Assembly: GCA_014695325.1 (NCBI GenBank)
Contig: JACJNZ010000039.1
Coordinates: 1,178,001 to 1,242,000 of the forward strand
Direction: 5' to 3'
DNA: 64,000 nt
DNA from: Cyanobacteria bacterium FACHB-502
GTDB lineage: Bacteria; Cyanobacteriota; Cyanobacteriia; Elainellales; Elainellaceae
The notes below the pieces were generated by a model. That model saw only the letters and a list, made by a program, of their open reading frames with translations. It did no database searches and was not told the DNA's origin. This document shows, piece after piece, positions 1 to 8,566 of the stretch (its first letter is position 1; each line of letters opens with the position of its first letter). A program made the translations under genes and the position numbers.

Positions 1-960
1 TTTGTGGCGTTAGCACTGGGGGCACTACTGGCAGTTCTGGTGATTGGCAGTATTGAGGCGATCGCCAGAGTAGGGTTTGCGAGTGGTCAACTCTCCGGTG
101 GTGCGGGTCTGGTTGAGGCGGGAGAAAATTCGGCAGCTTGGTCATCCTGGCAGCTCATGCCACTTACCGCAATTCCTGCTCCGTCTCCGGTCCCGGTGGT
201 GCCCGCTCCTCCCAACCGTTTGCCCAATCGTTCTTCCAGACCTGCGGCTCGTTCGGCAACTCCTGCTCCGGCGGCTCGTCCGGCAACTCCTGCGGCTCGT
301 TCGGCAACTCCTGCTCCGGCGGCTCGTCCGGCAACTCCGGCAGCTCGTCCGGCAACTCCTGCTCCTGCGGCTCCGGCGATTTCTGGATACCAACCCCGCC
401 AGCAGATTGCTCCGGCTAATCCAACCAACTATGGCGATCGGGTGAGCCACGATGTATTTGGCAGACCTGTGAACAATGCGCCCATCATTGTGCTGCATGA
501 AACCGTGGGATCAGCCGATAGCGCACTTGAGCTATTCCGCGCCGCTCACACCGATGAATCCAGGCAAGCTAGCTATCACAGCATTATTCGGCTAGATGGC
601 ACGATCGTTTATGTGGTCTCGCCTGAGAAGCGGGCATTTGGAGCCGGAAACTCAGCCTTCAAAGGTCCAAACGGACTAGAAGCCGTCAAAACCCATCGCC
701 AGTTTGCGCCCTCGGTCAATAATTTTGCCTATCACATTTCCCTCGAAACCCCCGAAGACGGAGAAGACAACCAGACCACCCACAGCGGCTATACCGACGC
801 GCAGTATCAATCTCTTGCGTGGCTCGTCGCCCGCACTCCGGTTCCGGTTGAACGCATCACCACTCACCGTGACGTCGATCGATCGGAATCCCGCATGGAT
901 CCTCGCAGTTTCGATGGCAATAAGTTTTTGAGGCTGTTAGCGCAGTATGGCGATCGATGA
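1..960 (+). CDS. N-acetylmuramoyl-L-alanine amidase (amidase_2/PGRP fold), 5' end cut by the window
   Basis: The C-terminal half (about residues 150-318) reads as an amidase_2 domain that cleaves the bond between N-acetylmuramic acid and L-alanine in peptidoglycan. Likely zinc ligands are the His in IIVLHET and the His in ITTHRDV. A hydrophobic segment (ALGALLAVLVIGSIEAIA) starts at the first codons, so the protein is anchored or exported. The first possible start is GTG at 4, but the frame is open to base 1 and a membrane anchor normally follows charged residues, so the true start probably lies upstream. A low-complexity linker (residues about 65-125) repeats RSATPAPAARPATPAA and separates membrane anchor from enzyme. 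No partner gene is visible. Confidence 0.85.
   Translation, partial: FVALALGALLAVLVIGSIEAIARVGFASGQLSGGAGLVEAGENSAAWSSWQLMPLTAIPAPSPVPVVPAPPNRLPNRSSRPAARSATPAPAARPATPAARSATPAPAARPATPAARPATPAPAAPAISGYQPRQQIAPANPTNYGDRVSHDVFGRPVNNAPIIVLHETVGSADSALELFRAAHTDESRQASYHSIIRLDGTIVYVVSPEKRAFGAGNSAFKGPNGLEAVKTHRQFAPSVNNFAYHISLETPEDGEDNQTTHSGYTDAQYQSLAWLVARTPVPVERITTHRDVDRSESRMDPRSFDGNKFLRLLAQYGDR
240..378 (+). repeat. GC-rich tandem repeat encoding an Ala/Pro/Thr linker
   Basis: Imperfect repeats built on cggctcgtccggcaactcct encode the linker of the amidase. Unit length varies around 20-45 bp, with ttcggc/tccggc alternation between copies. Several other frames on both strands are also open here, a by-product of the repeat and not evidence for extra genes. 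Confidence 0.8.
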
Positions 961-1470
961 GTGAGTCGGTGAGGATGCCAATCTGAAATGAGGTCTGAAA
1001 TGAAGTCGAGCAGAATGGAGGCGGAGTAAACTCTTCCAGTCTGCTTGATTTCTAACTCAAGGGAAAATGCGGAATATCGATTGGTCGATCGATCGTCTAC
1101 TTGCTCTGATGCCTGAATTGGGCATGAAGTGTTAGTCTAATTGCCGAAATTGGTCTGTTATTTCGACTTTGTGCAGCCTAATGTACTCGATAGGGATCTT
1201 AGGCAGAAATCGGTCTAATATCTATATCAGAGAATTAGACGGAAACACTCAGTCTAATCAAGAGTTAGACCTAACCCGACACGTTCGTTAAAGTTGTTTG
1301 TTTTTAGCTGAGATTAGGCAAGCAAAGGTATTTTGCTTCGTTCAGGACTGAACGACATAGAAATCGAACTGAGAAGTCGCGCTGGGCTACTTGCTTATAG
1401 CACACAGGGAAAATTCTTGAAAAGTGTAAAGTGAAGTGTAAAATGGGATTGTGGGCATTCTTATAGATAT
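961..1470. other. Intergenic region with repeated GTCTAAT heptamers
   Basis: No convincing gene is present. The heptamer GTCTAAT occurs at 1135-1141, 1213-1219 and 1252-1258. Its complement ATTAGAC is at 1234-1240, and the variant GTTAGAC is at 1264-1270. The 1213/1234 pair forms an inverted repeat with centres 21 bp apart. All lie upstream of the three-gene cassette that starts at 1471, so they are candidate operator sites for the HTH protein it encodes (inference). Confidence 0.6.
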
Positions 1471-2262
1471 ATGAAAACAGCAGTGCAGAAAATGAGTCTT
1501 GCGCCCGTGTTCTACACACTGGCTCAGGTACAATTTAACCCAATTGCCCAGATGTCAGATTATGTTGCCAAGTTGCAGGAGCACTTGCGCCGAAGCGGAT
1601 TTCCTGATTTCCGAGCCGAAAATCAATTTGAACTCACAATTCGCCGGCTGGACGAAGCAGAACCTGATGTTAAGCCTACGCAGCATATGCGCTGGAGCTT
1701 CACGAATACTCAACGCACTGAAGGATATTTATTACTCTCGAATGCCTTGGTTTTTCACACTACTACATACGATACCTTTGCAGATTTCTTAAAAAAGGCC
1801 CTCTCTGGTTTAGAACTAGTTCACGAAATTGTTGAGTTGGCTTATGTTGAACGGATTGGACTGCGTTATCTTAATGCTGTTACCCCGATAGGTAACGATA
1901 CCCTACAACAATATTTGAACCCATCTCTGCTTGGCTTTTCTGCAAATCTAGAGGGTCGTCTAAGTCATAGCTTTACCGAAACGGTCACAGTTATTGAGGA
2001 TGGTAACTTAGTTGCTAGAGCAGTTATTACAGATGGGGCATTAGCTTTATCACCTGACTTGTTTCCATTACAGCTCGAACTGCAAGCCCGATTTGCAGAA
2101 ATTAATGGTCGGAATGCTGTGTTAGATACTGACTATTTTGTTGCTAAGCGAAACAGTTTTAATCTCATAGAAGTTGAAGAGCAACTTCAGAAAGCACATG
2201 GCATTATCACGAATGCTTTCAGGGTTGCGGTAACTGACTATGCTAGAGAAAAGTGGGCTTAA
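1471..2262 (+). CDS. TIGR04255-type protein, first gene of a three-gene cassette
   Basis: A 263-residue soluble protein with the look of the sporadically distributed TIGR04255 family: an early segment MSLAPVFYTLAQVQFNP, a middle YVERIGLRYLNAV motif and a C-terminal FRVAVTDYAREKW. The family has no established biochemical function that I know of. The start may be ATG 1471 or ATG 1492; the family signature begins just after the second and neither has a clear ribosome site. The next gene starts immediately downstream on the same strand. Base composition is more AT-rich than the core genes nearby, which fits an acquired cassette. Confidence 0.7.
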   Translation: MKTAVQKMSLAPVFYTLAQVQFNPIAQMSDYVAKLQEHLRRSGFPDFRAENQFELTIRRLDEAEPDVKPTQHMRWSFTNTQRTEGYLLLSNALVFHTTTYDTFADFLKKALSGLELVHEIVELAYVERIGLRYLNAVTPIGNDTLQQYLNPSLLGFSANLEGRLSHSFTETVTVIEDGNLVARAVITDGALALSPDLFPLQLELQARFAEINGRNAVLDTDYFVAKRNSFNLIEVEEQLQKAHGIITNAFRVAVTDYAREKWA

Positions 2263-2266
2263 GAAT

Positions 2267-2893
2267 ATGAATACAATGACAAAACCATATCCCAAAGCTC
2301 CTCTTTATCCTATAAAAACTAATAGCCCTCATCGAGCTATCGTAATTGCCGTCCCTATATTGATTTGGACAGCAGGTACTGGTGGTGTTATGACGCCACA
2401 TGGTACAACTGAGGTACTAAATCGATTTTACGATCCACGTATACATATCGAACCTTCTAGGGCAAAGCAGATTGATACGAGATCGCCTGCTGAGCATGTT
2501 GCTAATATCCGTGATGTATTTGCTATAAGTATGTCTGATTTAGCCTCTGTTTTAGGGGTCACTCGTCCTACGGTCTATGCTTGGTTGTCAGGACAAGAGC
2601 CAAAGGGAGAAGCAGTAATACGTATTCAGCAATTGTCCCGCGCTGCTGATAAATTTCATCAAGCAAACATCATCCGTCTAGATAAGTTAGTAAATCGTCC
2701 AATTTTAAACGGACGTTCCTTGCTCGATATACTTAGAACAGATGAAGACCCTGTAGAGGCTTTAGCTACCATCAAGGCAATAGCCGATAAGGAAGCTCAG
2801 ACCCGTCGTGAACCTAAGGGTGTTGGCAAACACTTGAGATCGCTCGACGATGTGTTAGGTGAATCTTCTGTGGCTATCCATGAGAGGAGTTAG
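2267..2893 (+). CDS. HTH (XRE-like) DNA-binding protein of the TIGR04255 cassette
   Basis: About 208 residues. The middle contains a helix-turn-helix: IRDVFAISMSDLASVLGV followed by TRPTVYAWLSGQEPKG. This resembles XRE/Cro-type domains, with TRPTVYAWLSG as recognition helix and wing. The rest is unassigned. ATG 2267 is chosen because it lies 4 bp after the stop of the preceding gene; an in-frame ATG at 2240 would overlap that gene. Its stop overlaps the GTG start of the next gene (TAGTG), so the three genes are probably one transcript. It is the natural candidate to bind the GTCTAAT repeats upstream. Confidence 0.65.
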   Translation: MNTMTKPYPKAPLYPIKTNSPHRAIVIAVPILIWTAGTGGVMTPHGTTEVLNRFYDPRIHIEPSRAKQIDTRSPAEHVANIRDVFAISMSDLASVLGVTRPTVYAWLSGQEPKGEAVIRIQQLSRAADKFHQANIIRLDKLVNRPILNGRSLLDILRTDEDPVEALATIKAIADKEAQTRREPKGVGKHLRSLDDVLGESSVAIHERS

Positions 2894-3699
2894 TGTTAGA
2901 AATGCCTTGGTCCCGAAACACCAGATGGCGACAGGGTAGCGTCCTGACTGGGAAAGACTTTCAGGCAGTAGGCTTGACCGATATGCCTGATACTGCTCTA
3001 GCTATAGCAATATCTCACGATTGTGATATCGCCAATGACAATCTGGATGCTGAACCTGCTGTAGAATTCATCTTTGCTCGTATCTTGGAGCAAAGCAATG
3101 GGAATTACACACATGGGAAAAATCCGCGCGTTTTACACTTAGATTACACAGACGGTGAAAAACCTGTTTCCCTCGAACTGCTCTCTTCAAAAAGATTGAT
3201 AGTACAGAAAGATAAGCTTGAGGCAGTTCAGCCTGATGATACTTATAAACTCACTCATTCTCGGCAAATTCTTCAAAGTTGGTTGGCTGCTAGATATCGT
3301 CGCCATGCTCTACCGAACAGCCTCGTTGATAGGCTTCGTGAAGTTTTCGCATACATTGAGAAGAAAGGTAAGAAAAATTCTTCTGGAATATTGTCTTTCC
3401 GTCTTTCTTATGATCCCGAAGATGAACTTCCCCCCGAAGAACCGTATGAACTCTGGCTCAACATTGTTTATATCACTGATAAGGATGATTACCGCCCAAT
3501 GTCTGAAGATGTTGCACAAAGCTTGAAAACAGAATTTCCAAGGCTTTTAGAAAAGACAAAGGATTGCGGCAATGTGATTTTACGCAAGTGCGAAGCGATC
3601 TCTGAAATGGAATTCACACTCCGCGATATGCGCGAAACGGTTGAATACCATCTCGAACACTTAAGTTATCGCACTGAGCCTTCGGGACCAGTAATTTAG
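2893..3699 (+). CDS. Unknown protein, third gene of the TIGR04255 cassette
   Basis: 268 residues that I do not recognise as an enzyme family. Visible features are an N-terminal RWRQGSVLTG stretch and an AIAISHDCDIAND motif followed by acidic and hydrophobic segments. The SHDCD cluster (His, Cys, Asp) could bind metal or be catalytic, but this is inference. No signal peptide or membrane segment is present. GTG 2893 overlaps the previous stop and has AGGAG at 2885-2889; an ATG at 2902 is the alternative. The tight coupling to an HTH gene suggests a regulated unit, possibly defence or toxin-antitoxin-like. Confidence 0.6.
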   Translation: MLEMPWSRNTRWRQGSVLTGKDFQAVGLTDMPDTALAIAISHDCDIANDNLDAEPAVEFIFARILEQSNGNYTHGKNPRVLHLDYTDGEKPVSLELLSSKRLIVQKDKLEAVQPDDTYKLTHSRQILQSWLAARYRRHALPNSLVDRLREVFAYIEKKGKKNSSGILSFRLSYDPEDELPPEEPYELWLNIVYITDKDDYRPMSEDVAQSLKTEFPRLLEKTKDCGNVILRKCEAISEMEFTLRDMRETVEYHLEHLSYRTEPSGPVI

Positions 3700-3908
3700 A
3701 TAACTGTGTAGGAATAGGATCGCAAGTTGACAAAAATGCAAAAGCAATCGAGGTATAACAACACCCATGCACACCGACCGCCGAGAGTTGATCGGTAAGT
3801 TGCAAAGGTTATCTGCGGCGGGTGATGGGCAACGTTAGCGAAAAACGATCGATGGGTGAAAACTTACAGAACAAAAGCATCGCTTCACCCACCGACTCAC
3901 CTATCCAC

Positions 3909-5171
3909 CTACACCAACTTCTCCATTGCCCGCGCCACAGCCCCGATCGCTTGCTCTACTTCATCCTCTGATACCACCAGCGGCGGCACAAAGCGCACCA
4001 CTTTTGGACCTGCCGGAACGAGCAGTAAGCCTTCCGCGATCGCAGCATTCACAATTTGAGGAGCAGTTAGTTCGGCATCAGAATTGATCACCATCCCGTT
4101 AATTAAGCCCCAGCCGCGTACTTCGCTGATGATAGTGGAATATTGAGCGGCGATCGATCGCAGTCCGGCTCTTAGCTGCTCTCCGCGTGCCTGGACTTGA
4201 GCCAGCAAATTTTCCTGTTCTAGCGTCTGGCAGACCGCAAGGGCAACGCCGCAGGCAAACGGATTGCCGCCAAAGGTGCTGGCATGATCTCCGGGCTGGA
4301 AGACATCGCAGAAGGATTTGCACAGCATTGCGCCGATCGGGATGCCGCCACCGAGTCCTTTCGCAGAAGTGAAAATGTCTGGTTCGATGCCCAGATGCTC
4401 ATAGCCCCAGTATTTACCCGTGCGCCCCATACCGACCTGCACTTCGTCAAGGATCAGCAGAATGCCCTTCTCGTTGCAGATTTCGCGAATGCGCTGGAAA
4501 TAGGCAGCTTCACCGGGACGCACACCGCCTTCGCCTTGCAGTGCCTCCAGCATAATGGCGGCGACCTGCGCTTCGGACTGATCGAGGAGGGCGATCGCCT
4601 CTTCCAGGGCAGTAATGTCGTTGTACGGGACGTAGTAGAATCCCGGCATCAGCGGGTCAAAGTTTTTTTGATATTTCGGCTGCCCGGTGGCGGTGATGGT
4701 GGCGAGGGTGCGACCGTGGAAGCTGGCGTGGGCAGTGAGAATGACAGGGTTCTGAATGCCGCGCACGGTATGGGCGTATTTGCGGGCGAGCTTGATTGCG
4801 CCTTCGTTGGCTTCTGCGCCGGAGTTGCAGAAAAACACGCGATCGGCACAGGAATGATTGACCAGCCAGTTTGCCAGCTCGCCTTGTTCGGGAATGTAGT
4901 ACAGATTAGAAACATGGTGCAGCTTCTGAATTTGCTGCGTCACGGCATTCACCATTGCGGGGTGAGCGTGTCCTAAGGTACAGGTAGCAATTCCGGCGAC
5001 AAAATCCAGATACTCGCGCCCTTCGGTGTCCCACACGTGGCAGCCTGCCCCACGCTCCAGGGTCAGCGGAAAGCGGGCATAGGTAGCCATCACATAGCGA
5101 TCGAAGGTTGCCGGGTCAGCAGCCGTAGAATTTGCTGTCGGATTGGGCATCAGGGCGAGATCTGAACTCAC
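3909..5171 (-). CDS. argD: Acetylornithine aminotransferase
   Basis: A PLP-dependent class III aminotransferase of arginine biosynthesis, converting N-acetylglutamate semialdehyde to N-acetylornithine. Visible features include the glycine-rich FCNSGAEANEGAIKLARK phosphate-binding segment, LILDEVQVGMGRTG, and the PLP lysine in FTSAKGLGGGIPIGAM. The frame is open to 5264, but GTG 5171 is the best start. It has AAGGAG six bases upstream and gives about 420 residues, the usual length in cyanobacteria. It is divergent from the class I aminotransferase at 5522. Acts in the cytoplasm. Confidence 0.93.
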   Translation of the reverse strand: MSSDLALMPNPTANSTAADPATFDRYVMATYARFPLTLERGAGCHVWDTEGREYLDFVAGIATCTLGHAHPAMVNAVTQQIQKLHHVSNLYYIPEQGELANWLVNHSCADRVFFCNSGAEANEGAIKLARKYAHTVRGIQNPVILTAHASFHGRTLATITATGQPKYQKNFDPLMPGFYYVPYNDITALEEAIALLDQSEAQVAAIMLEALQGEGGVRPGEAAYFQRIREICNEKGILLILDEVQVGMGRTGKYWGYEHLGIEPDIFTSAKGLGGGIPIGAMLCKSFCDVFQPGDHASTFGGNPFACGVALAVCQTLEQENLLAQVQARGEQLRAGLRSIAAQYSTIISEVRGWGLINGMVINSDAELTAPQIVNAAIAEGLLLVPAGPKVVRFVPPLVVSEDEVEQAIGAVARAMEKLV

Positions 5172-5521
5172 GAATTGCTCCTTGCAGGTAGAAGTTGGGT
5201 GGGCAGTTGGGAAGCTCATCCGCTGCACAGATTCAGTGACTTGTTCAGTGACTTGCGAGCGCAACCAATGAATTTCCCTGTCTCAAGTCTTTGATCTTAA
5301 GCCACAGTTCCTAGTATTACCAGGAACGATCGATTGTTTTTAGCCGATCGTTGACATTCTGGACTGCGACTTGGATCTGCGCTCCTAGCTCCTTCAGTAG
5401 GGCTACGGTGTAACCAGAACCTTTGCGACCTTTTACACAACCCCCGACACCATCAGCAGTTGCGCTACAGTCAAAAAGAGATTTGACGCACGACCGCTCC
5501 TTGTTTTAATCCGCGCAAAAT
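5172..5521. promoter_or_regulatory. Divergent intergenic region with two inverted repeats
   Basis: This region separates argD (minus) from the aminotransferase at 5522 (plus). It holds GTTCCT (5307-5312) with AGGAAC (5322-5327). It also holds a perfect 8-bp inverted repeat AACGATCG (5325-5332) with CGATCGTT (5345-5352) and a 12-base loop. CGATCG words are common in cyanobacterial DNA, so the second repeat is only weak evidence for a site. No NtcA-type GTA-N8-TAC box stood out. Confidence 0.35.
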
Positions 5522-6688
5522 ATGAATACAGAATCCTTGCGAATGCAGGCAGTCCAGTCTCCGGTGATTCCAATCGTTGGAGATTTAATTCGCAGCAATC
5601 CCGGTACGATTCCGCTGGGGCAAGGGATTGTGTTTTATCCGCCGCCACCGCAAGCGATCGAGGGCATCAGCGAGTTTCTTGCGAATCCCAACAATCATCG
5701 CTATCAGTCAATCGAGGGCATTCCGCCGCTGCTGGAGACGATCGCCCGCAAGCTGAAAACTGATAACGGCATCGAAACTTCAGACGCGAATCGAATTGTG
5801 GTGACGGTTGGCAGCAATATGGGTTTCGTGAATGCGCTGCTGGCGATCGCAGATGCGGGCGATGAAGTAATTCTGCAAACGCCTTTTTATTTCAATCACG
5901 AGATGGCGATTCAGATGGCGAACTGTGCGGTCGTGACGGTTCCCACTGACGCAAATTATCAGATTGATCTCGCTCGGCTCGAGGCAGCAATTACGCCAAA
6001 AACAAAGGCGATCGTCACGATTTCCCCCAACAACCCGACCGGAGTCGTTTATCCCGAAGCAACTTTGCGGCAGGTGAATGCCCTGTGTCGCGATCGCGGC
6101 ATTTATCACATCACCGATGAGGCTTATGAATATTTCACCTACGATGATGCCGTTCACTTTTCTCCCGGATCGATTCCCGATAGCGAATCCTACACGATTT
6201 CTCTGTTTAGCCTCTCGAAGTCCTACGGCTTCGCAAGCTGGCGGATTGGCTATATGGTGATTCCCGCGCACCTGTTTACGGCAGTCAAAAAAATCCAGGA
6301 CACGATCGCGATCTGTGCCCCGGTGATTTCGCAATATGCAGCATGGGGTGCGATGCAAACTGGCGCAGAATACTGTCGGCAGCAGCGTCAGGCGATCGCC
6401 CAGGTGAGGCAGCTCTGCCTCAAAGAACTGTCCACCGTTTCTGATCTTTGCACCGTGCCCCTGGCAAAGGGAGCCTTTTACTTTTTGCTCAAACTCCACA
6501 CCGATCTAGATTCCATGACTGCCGTTGAGCGGCTGATTCGTGGCTATCAAGTGGCAGGGTTGCCAGGAATTGCCTTTGGTTTAACCGACGGCTGTTATTT
6601 ACGCATTGGCTATGGCGCACTGCAACCGGAAACGACGATCGAGGGAATGCAGCGATTGGTGCGGGGAGTGAGGGAGTTGGTGGGGTAG
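5522..6688 (+). CDS. Class I/II pyridoxal phosphate-dependent aminotransferase
   Basis: 388 residues with the fold-type I aminotransferase pattern: SNMGFVNALLAIADAGDEVI, the NNPTG substrate-loop motif (ISPNNPTGVVYP), the ITDEAYEYF aspartate, and the PLP lysine in SLSKSYGFASWRIGYM. It transfers an amino group between an amino acid and a 2-oxo acid. The exact substrate cannot be read from sequence; aspartate or aromatic aminotransferase-like activity is plausible. Start ATG 5522. It is a single gene divergent from argD and followed by a minus-strand gene. Confidence 0.88.
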   Translation: MNTESLRMQAVQSPVIPIVGDLIRSNPGTIPLGQGIVFYPPPPQAIEGISEFLANPNNHRYQSIEGIPPLLETIARKLKTDNGIETSDANRIVVTVGSNMGFVNALLAIADAGDEVILQTPFYFNHEMAIQMANCAVVTVPTDANYQIDLARLEAAITPKTKAIVTISPNNPTGVVYPEATLRQVNALCRDRGIYHITDEAYEYFTYDDAVHFSPGSIPDSESYTISLFSLSKSYGFASWRIGYMVIPAHLFTAVKKIQDTIAICAPVISQYAAWGAMQTGAEYCRQQRQAIAQVRQLCLKELSTVSDLCTVPLAKGAFYFLLKLHTDLDSMTAVERLIRGYQVAGLPGIAFGLTDGCYLRIGYGALQPETTIEGMQRLVRGVRELVG

Positions 6689-6771
6689 AGGGGTGAATGG
6701 GTGGATGAGGCGATGAGAAATAAGGGATGAGGAGTTGGGGAGTAGTTTCTGATGTCTTCTGATCAGTGTTT

Positions 6772-7929
6772 TTAGAGGTTAAGGTTGAGGATGCCGTCGG
6801 TGTTAGGGGCTTCGGCGATCGCTTTATTCTCGACAGTGGGTGCGACCCCGGTAAAGGGTGATTCGCTTTGCTGGGAAAAGAGCTGGTCTTCGCCGGAGTT
6901 TGCCGGAGTCATCTGGGCGATCTGCTGCTGATTCGCGAGAATGGCTCGATCGATCGCCTGCATCCGTCGTGCCTGATCTTGAGTGATGCGTGTCTCGTTG
7001 TTGCCTAAACCGGGTGCATCCCACCGCTGGGTTTGAGGGTTAATAAACGATCGGACTCGTGCAGATAGCACTGCATCTGCTTCTGGTTGCCCTTCTGATT
7101 TGGCGACTGCTAGCCAATCCACATAGCCCTGCTGTCCCAGTGCGGCAAGCGGAGCCTGATTTGCCAGGTCAATGCCGTTGAGTTTCTCGCTGAGGGTGAG
7201 AGCGAGTCCTTTGTCGCTGGCTTTTTGCAGAATTTGGTCTGCCTGTTTGCGAAGACGGGCAAGCTGTTTGGCATCTGCATCTTCGGGAGAGGTGGCAGCG
7301 TGCTGGTAGGAGAAAGAACCTAAGTTCCAAACTCCGTTACCCGGATCAGTGTGACCATAGTAAGCCGGGTTACGTGAGCCGTCAGGGGTGCGGGTTCCTT
7401 CAGCCGAGCCAACTGCTTTGGCAACCAGAGAATTTTCGTTTCCGGCAAAGAGTGCATTGAGAGCAGGCGCAGCCGTTAGAGTTGCGGCAGGGGTAGCAGG
7501 AGAAACAGGCGCAGTCGGGGTGGGTGCAGCCGCAGTCGGCGCAGGTTTGAAGGGGGAGTCAAAGGTATCAAAGGCAATTCCTCCTCCGTTATCTTTGTGA
7601 GCTGGTTTTTCTTGCAAGGGGCGATCGGCAGGAGTGCTTCCATCTGTAAAAGTCGCCTCAGTTGGAATTGCCTCAGCTGGAATTGCCTCACTCAGAATTA
7701 CCGCCGGTGGAGGAGACGGTAGATTTTGGCTTGGCGAATCTTGTGCGCCGATCGGAGCATCCCCACCGTTTGTAGGCAGGATGGTTGCAGGAGTCGCAGC
7801 TACGGGAGTTTCAGTTGCAGAAGTTGCGATTGCTGGCGTTGCAGTCAGAAAATTAGCTTCGGTGGCATGAGCCGCATGACCAAAGGTAAGAACAGAGAGC
7901 CAGAGCAGTAGATAGGTCAGGTGTTTCAT
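6772..7929 (-). CDS. Secreted Ala/Pro/Thr-rich protein, function unknown
   Basis: 385 residues. It begins with a clear signal peptide (MKHLTYLLLWLSVLTFG followed by HAAHA), so it is exported. Residues about 25-165 are low-complexity (Ala, Pro, Thr, Glu). The C-terminal half contains AVGSAEGTRTPDGSRNPAYY and GHTDPGNGVWNLGSFSYQH, then a helical region. The AVGSAEGTRT stretch resembles the start of small lysozyme-like secreted domains, but I cannot name a catalytic residue. It is one of three same-strand hypotheticals (6772-9910). Confidence 0.7.
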   Translation of the reverse strand: MKHLTYLLLWLSVLTFGHAAHATEANFLTATPAIATSATETPVAATPATILPTNGGDAPIGAQDSPSQNLPSPPPAVILSEAIPAEAIPTEATFTDGSTPADRPLQEKPAHKDNGGGIAFDTFDSPFKPAPTAAAPTPTAPVSPATPAATLTAAPALNALFAGNENSLVAKAVGSAEGTRTPDGSRNPAYYGHTDPGNGVWNLGSFSYQHAATSPEDADAKQLARLRKQADQILQKASDKGLALTLSEKLNGIDLANQAPLAALGQQGYVDWLAVAKSEGQPEADAVLSARVRSFINPQTQRWDAPGLGNNETRITQDQARRMQAIDRAILANQQQIAQMTPANSGEDQLFSQQSESPFTGVAPTVENKAIAEAPNTDGILNLNL

Positions 7930-8016
7930 AGCAAAGAGAGCATCAGCAAAGATCGATTATCAATGCGAGGAAAGAGAGGAAACAGAGAAAAGGAATGAGA
8001 CGAGAATGAAAAAAAT

Positions 8017-8430
8017 TTAGTGCGGAAACCGGAACTGATATCCGGCGTATTCGTCACCCTCATATAGGACAACCAGCCAGGTTTGAGGATCGAACGCAAG
8101 GGGATAGACGGCACGTTCTGCGGCAGCTCCGGCACGGATTTCAAGACCAGGTAATTGGCAGTAGGGAGCCTGCAAAACCTGCTCAACTCTTGCTTTAGTA
8201 TCCCGTTCAGAAATTGCCAGAAACTGAGCTAACTGTTCTCTCGAAATCACCACGCTCTCATTGACTTCTCCCTGACAATTCTCAGGACGCTGGGCGAGGC
8301 GATCGAACGGAACCACGCGCTGCACATCCACTAATAACGCAGCCAGCCCGATTACCATGCCAGCAATTACAATTCCCTGCATGGAGATCACAGAAGAACT
8401 TGTTCTCGTGCGACTAGATGATTTCATCAT
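8017..8430 (-). CDS. Small membrane-anchored protein, unknown
   Basis: 137 residues with one N-terminal transmembrane segment (GIVIAGMVIGLAALLVDVQ) after a Ser/Arg-rich start. A soluble domain follows, with SREQLAQFLAISERDTKARVEQ and a C-terminal WLVVLYEGDEYAGYQFRF. The topology suggests a cytoplasmic N terminus and a periplasmic or lumenal domain. I do not recognise the family. It lies between two other hypotheticals on the same strand, with about 90-135 bp gaps. Confidence 0.65.
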   Translation of the reverse strand: MMKSSSRTRTSSSVISMQGIVIAGMVIGLAALLVDVQRVVPFDRLAQRPENCQGEVNESVVISREQLAQFLAISERDTKARVEQVLQAPYCQLPGLEIRAGAAAERAVYPLAFDPQTWLVVLYEGDEYAGYQFRFPH

Positions 8431-8524
8431 TGCCGTTCTCCCGTGCCATCAAGACGAAACAAGACAAAACAAACACGAGCCATCCGGCTCCCATTAAGAC
8501 AAGACTCATAGCACCTCTAGAGAA

Positions 8525-8563
8525 ATGATTTGCATTAACTGATTTGCATTAACTGATTTGCAT
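8525..8563. repeat. Short tandem repeat, 14-bp unit
   Basis: The unit tgatttgcattaac occurs twice in a row and is followed by a partial third copy (tgatttgcat), just beyond the 3' end of the gene at 8567-9910. Confidence 0.8.
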
Positions 8564-8566
8564 GAG

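Noticed and set aside
77-498. Extra frames over the amidase linker repeat
   Set aside because: Repeat composition keeps several frames open; only the amidase frame continues into a recognised domain.
3959-4976. Long plus-strand frames opposite argD (for example 4284-4976)
   Set aside because: They are antisense shadows of argD, without family motifs or ribosome sites.
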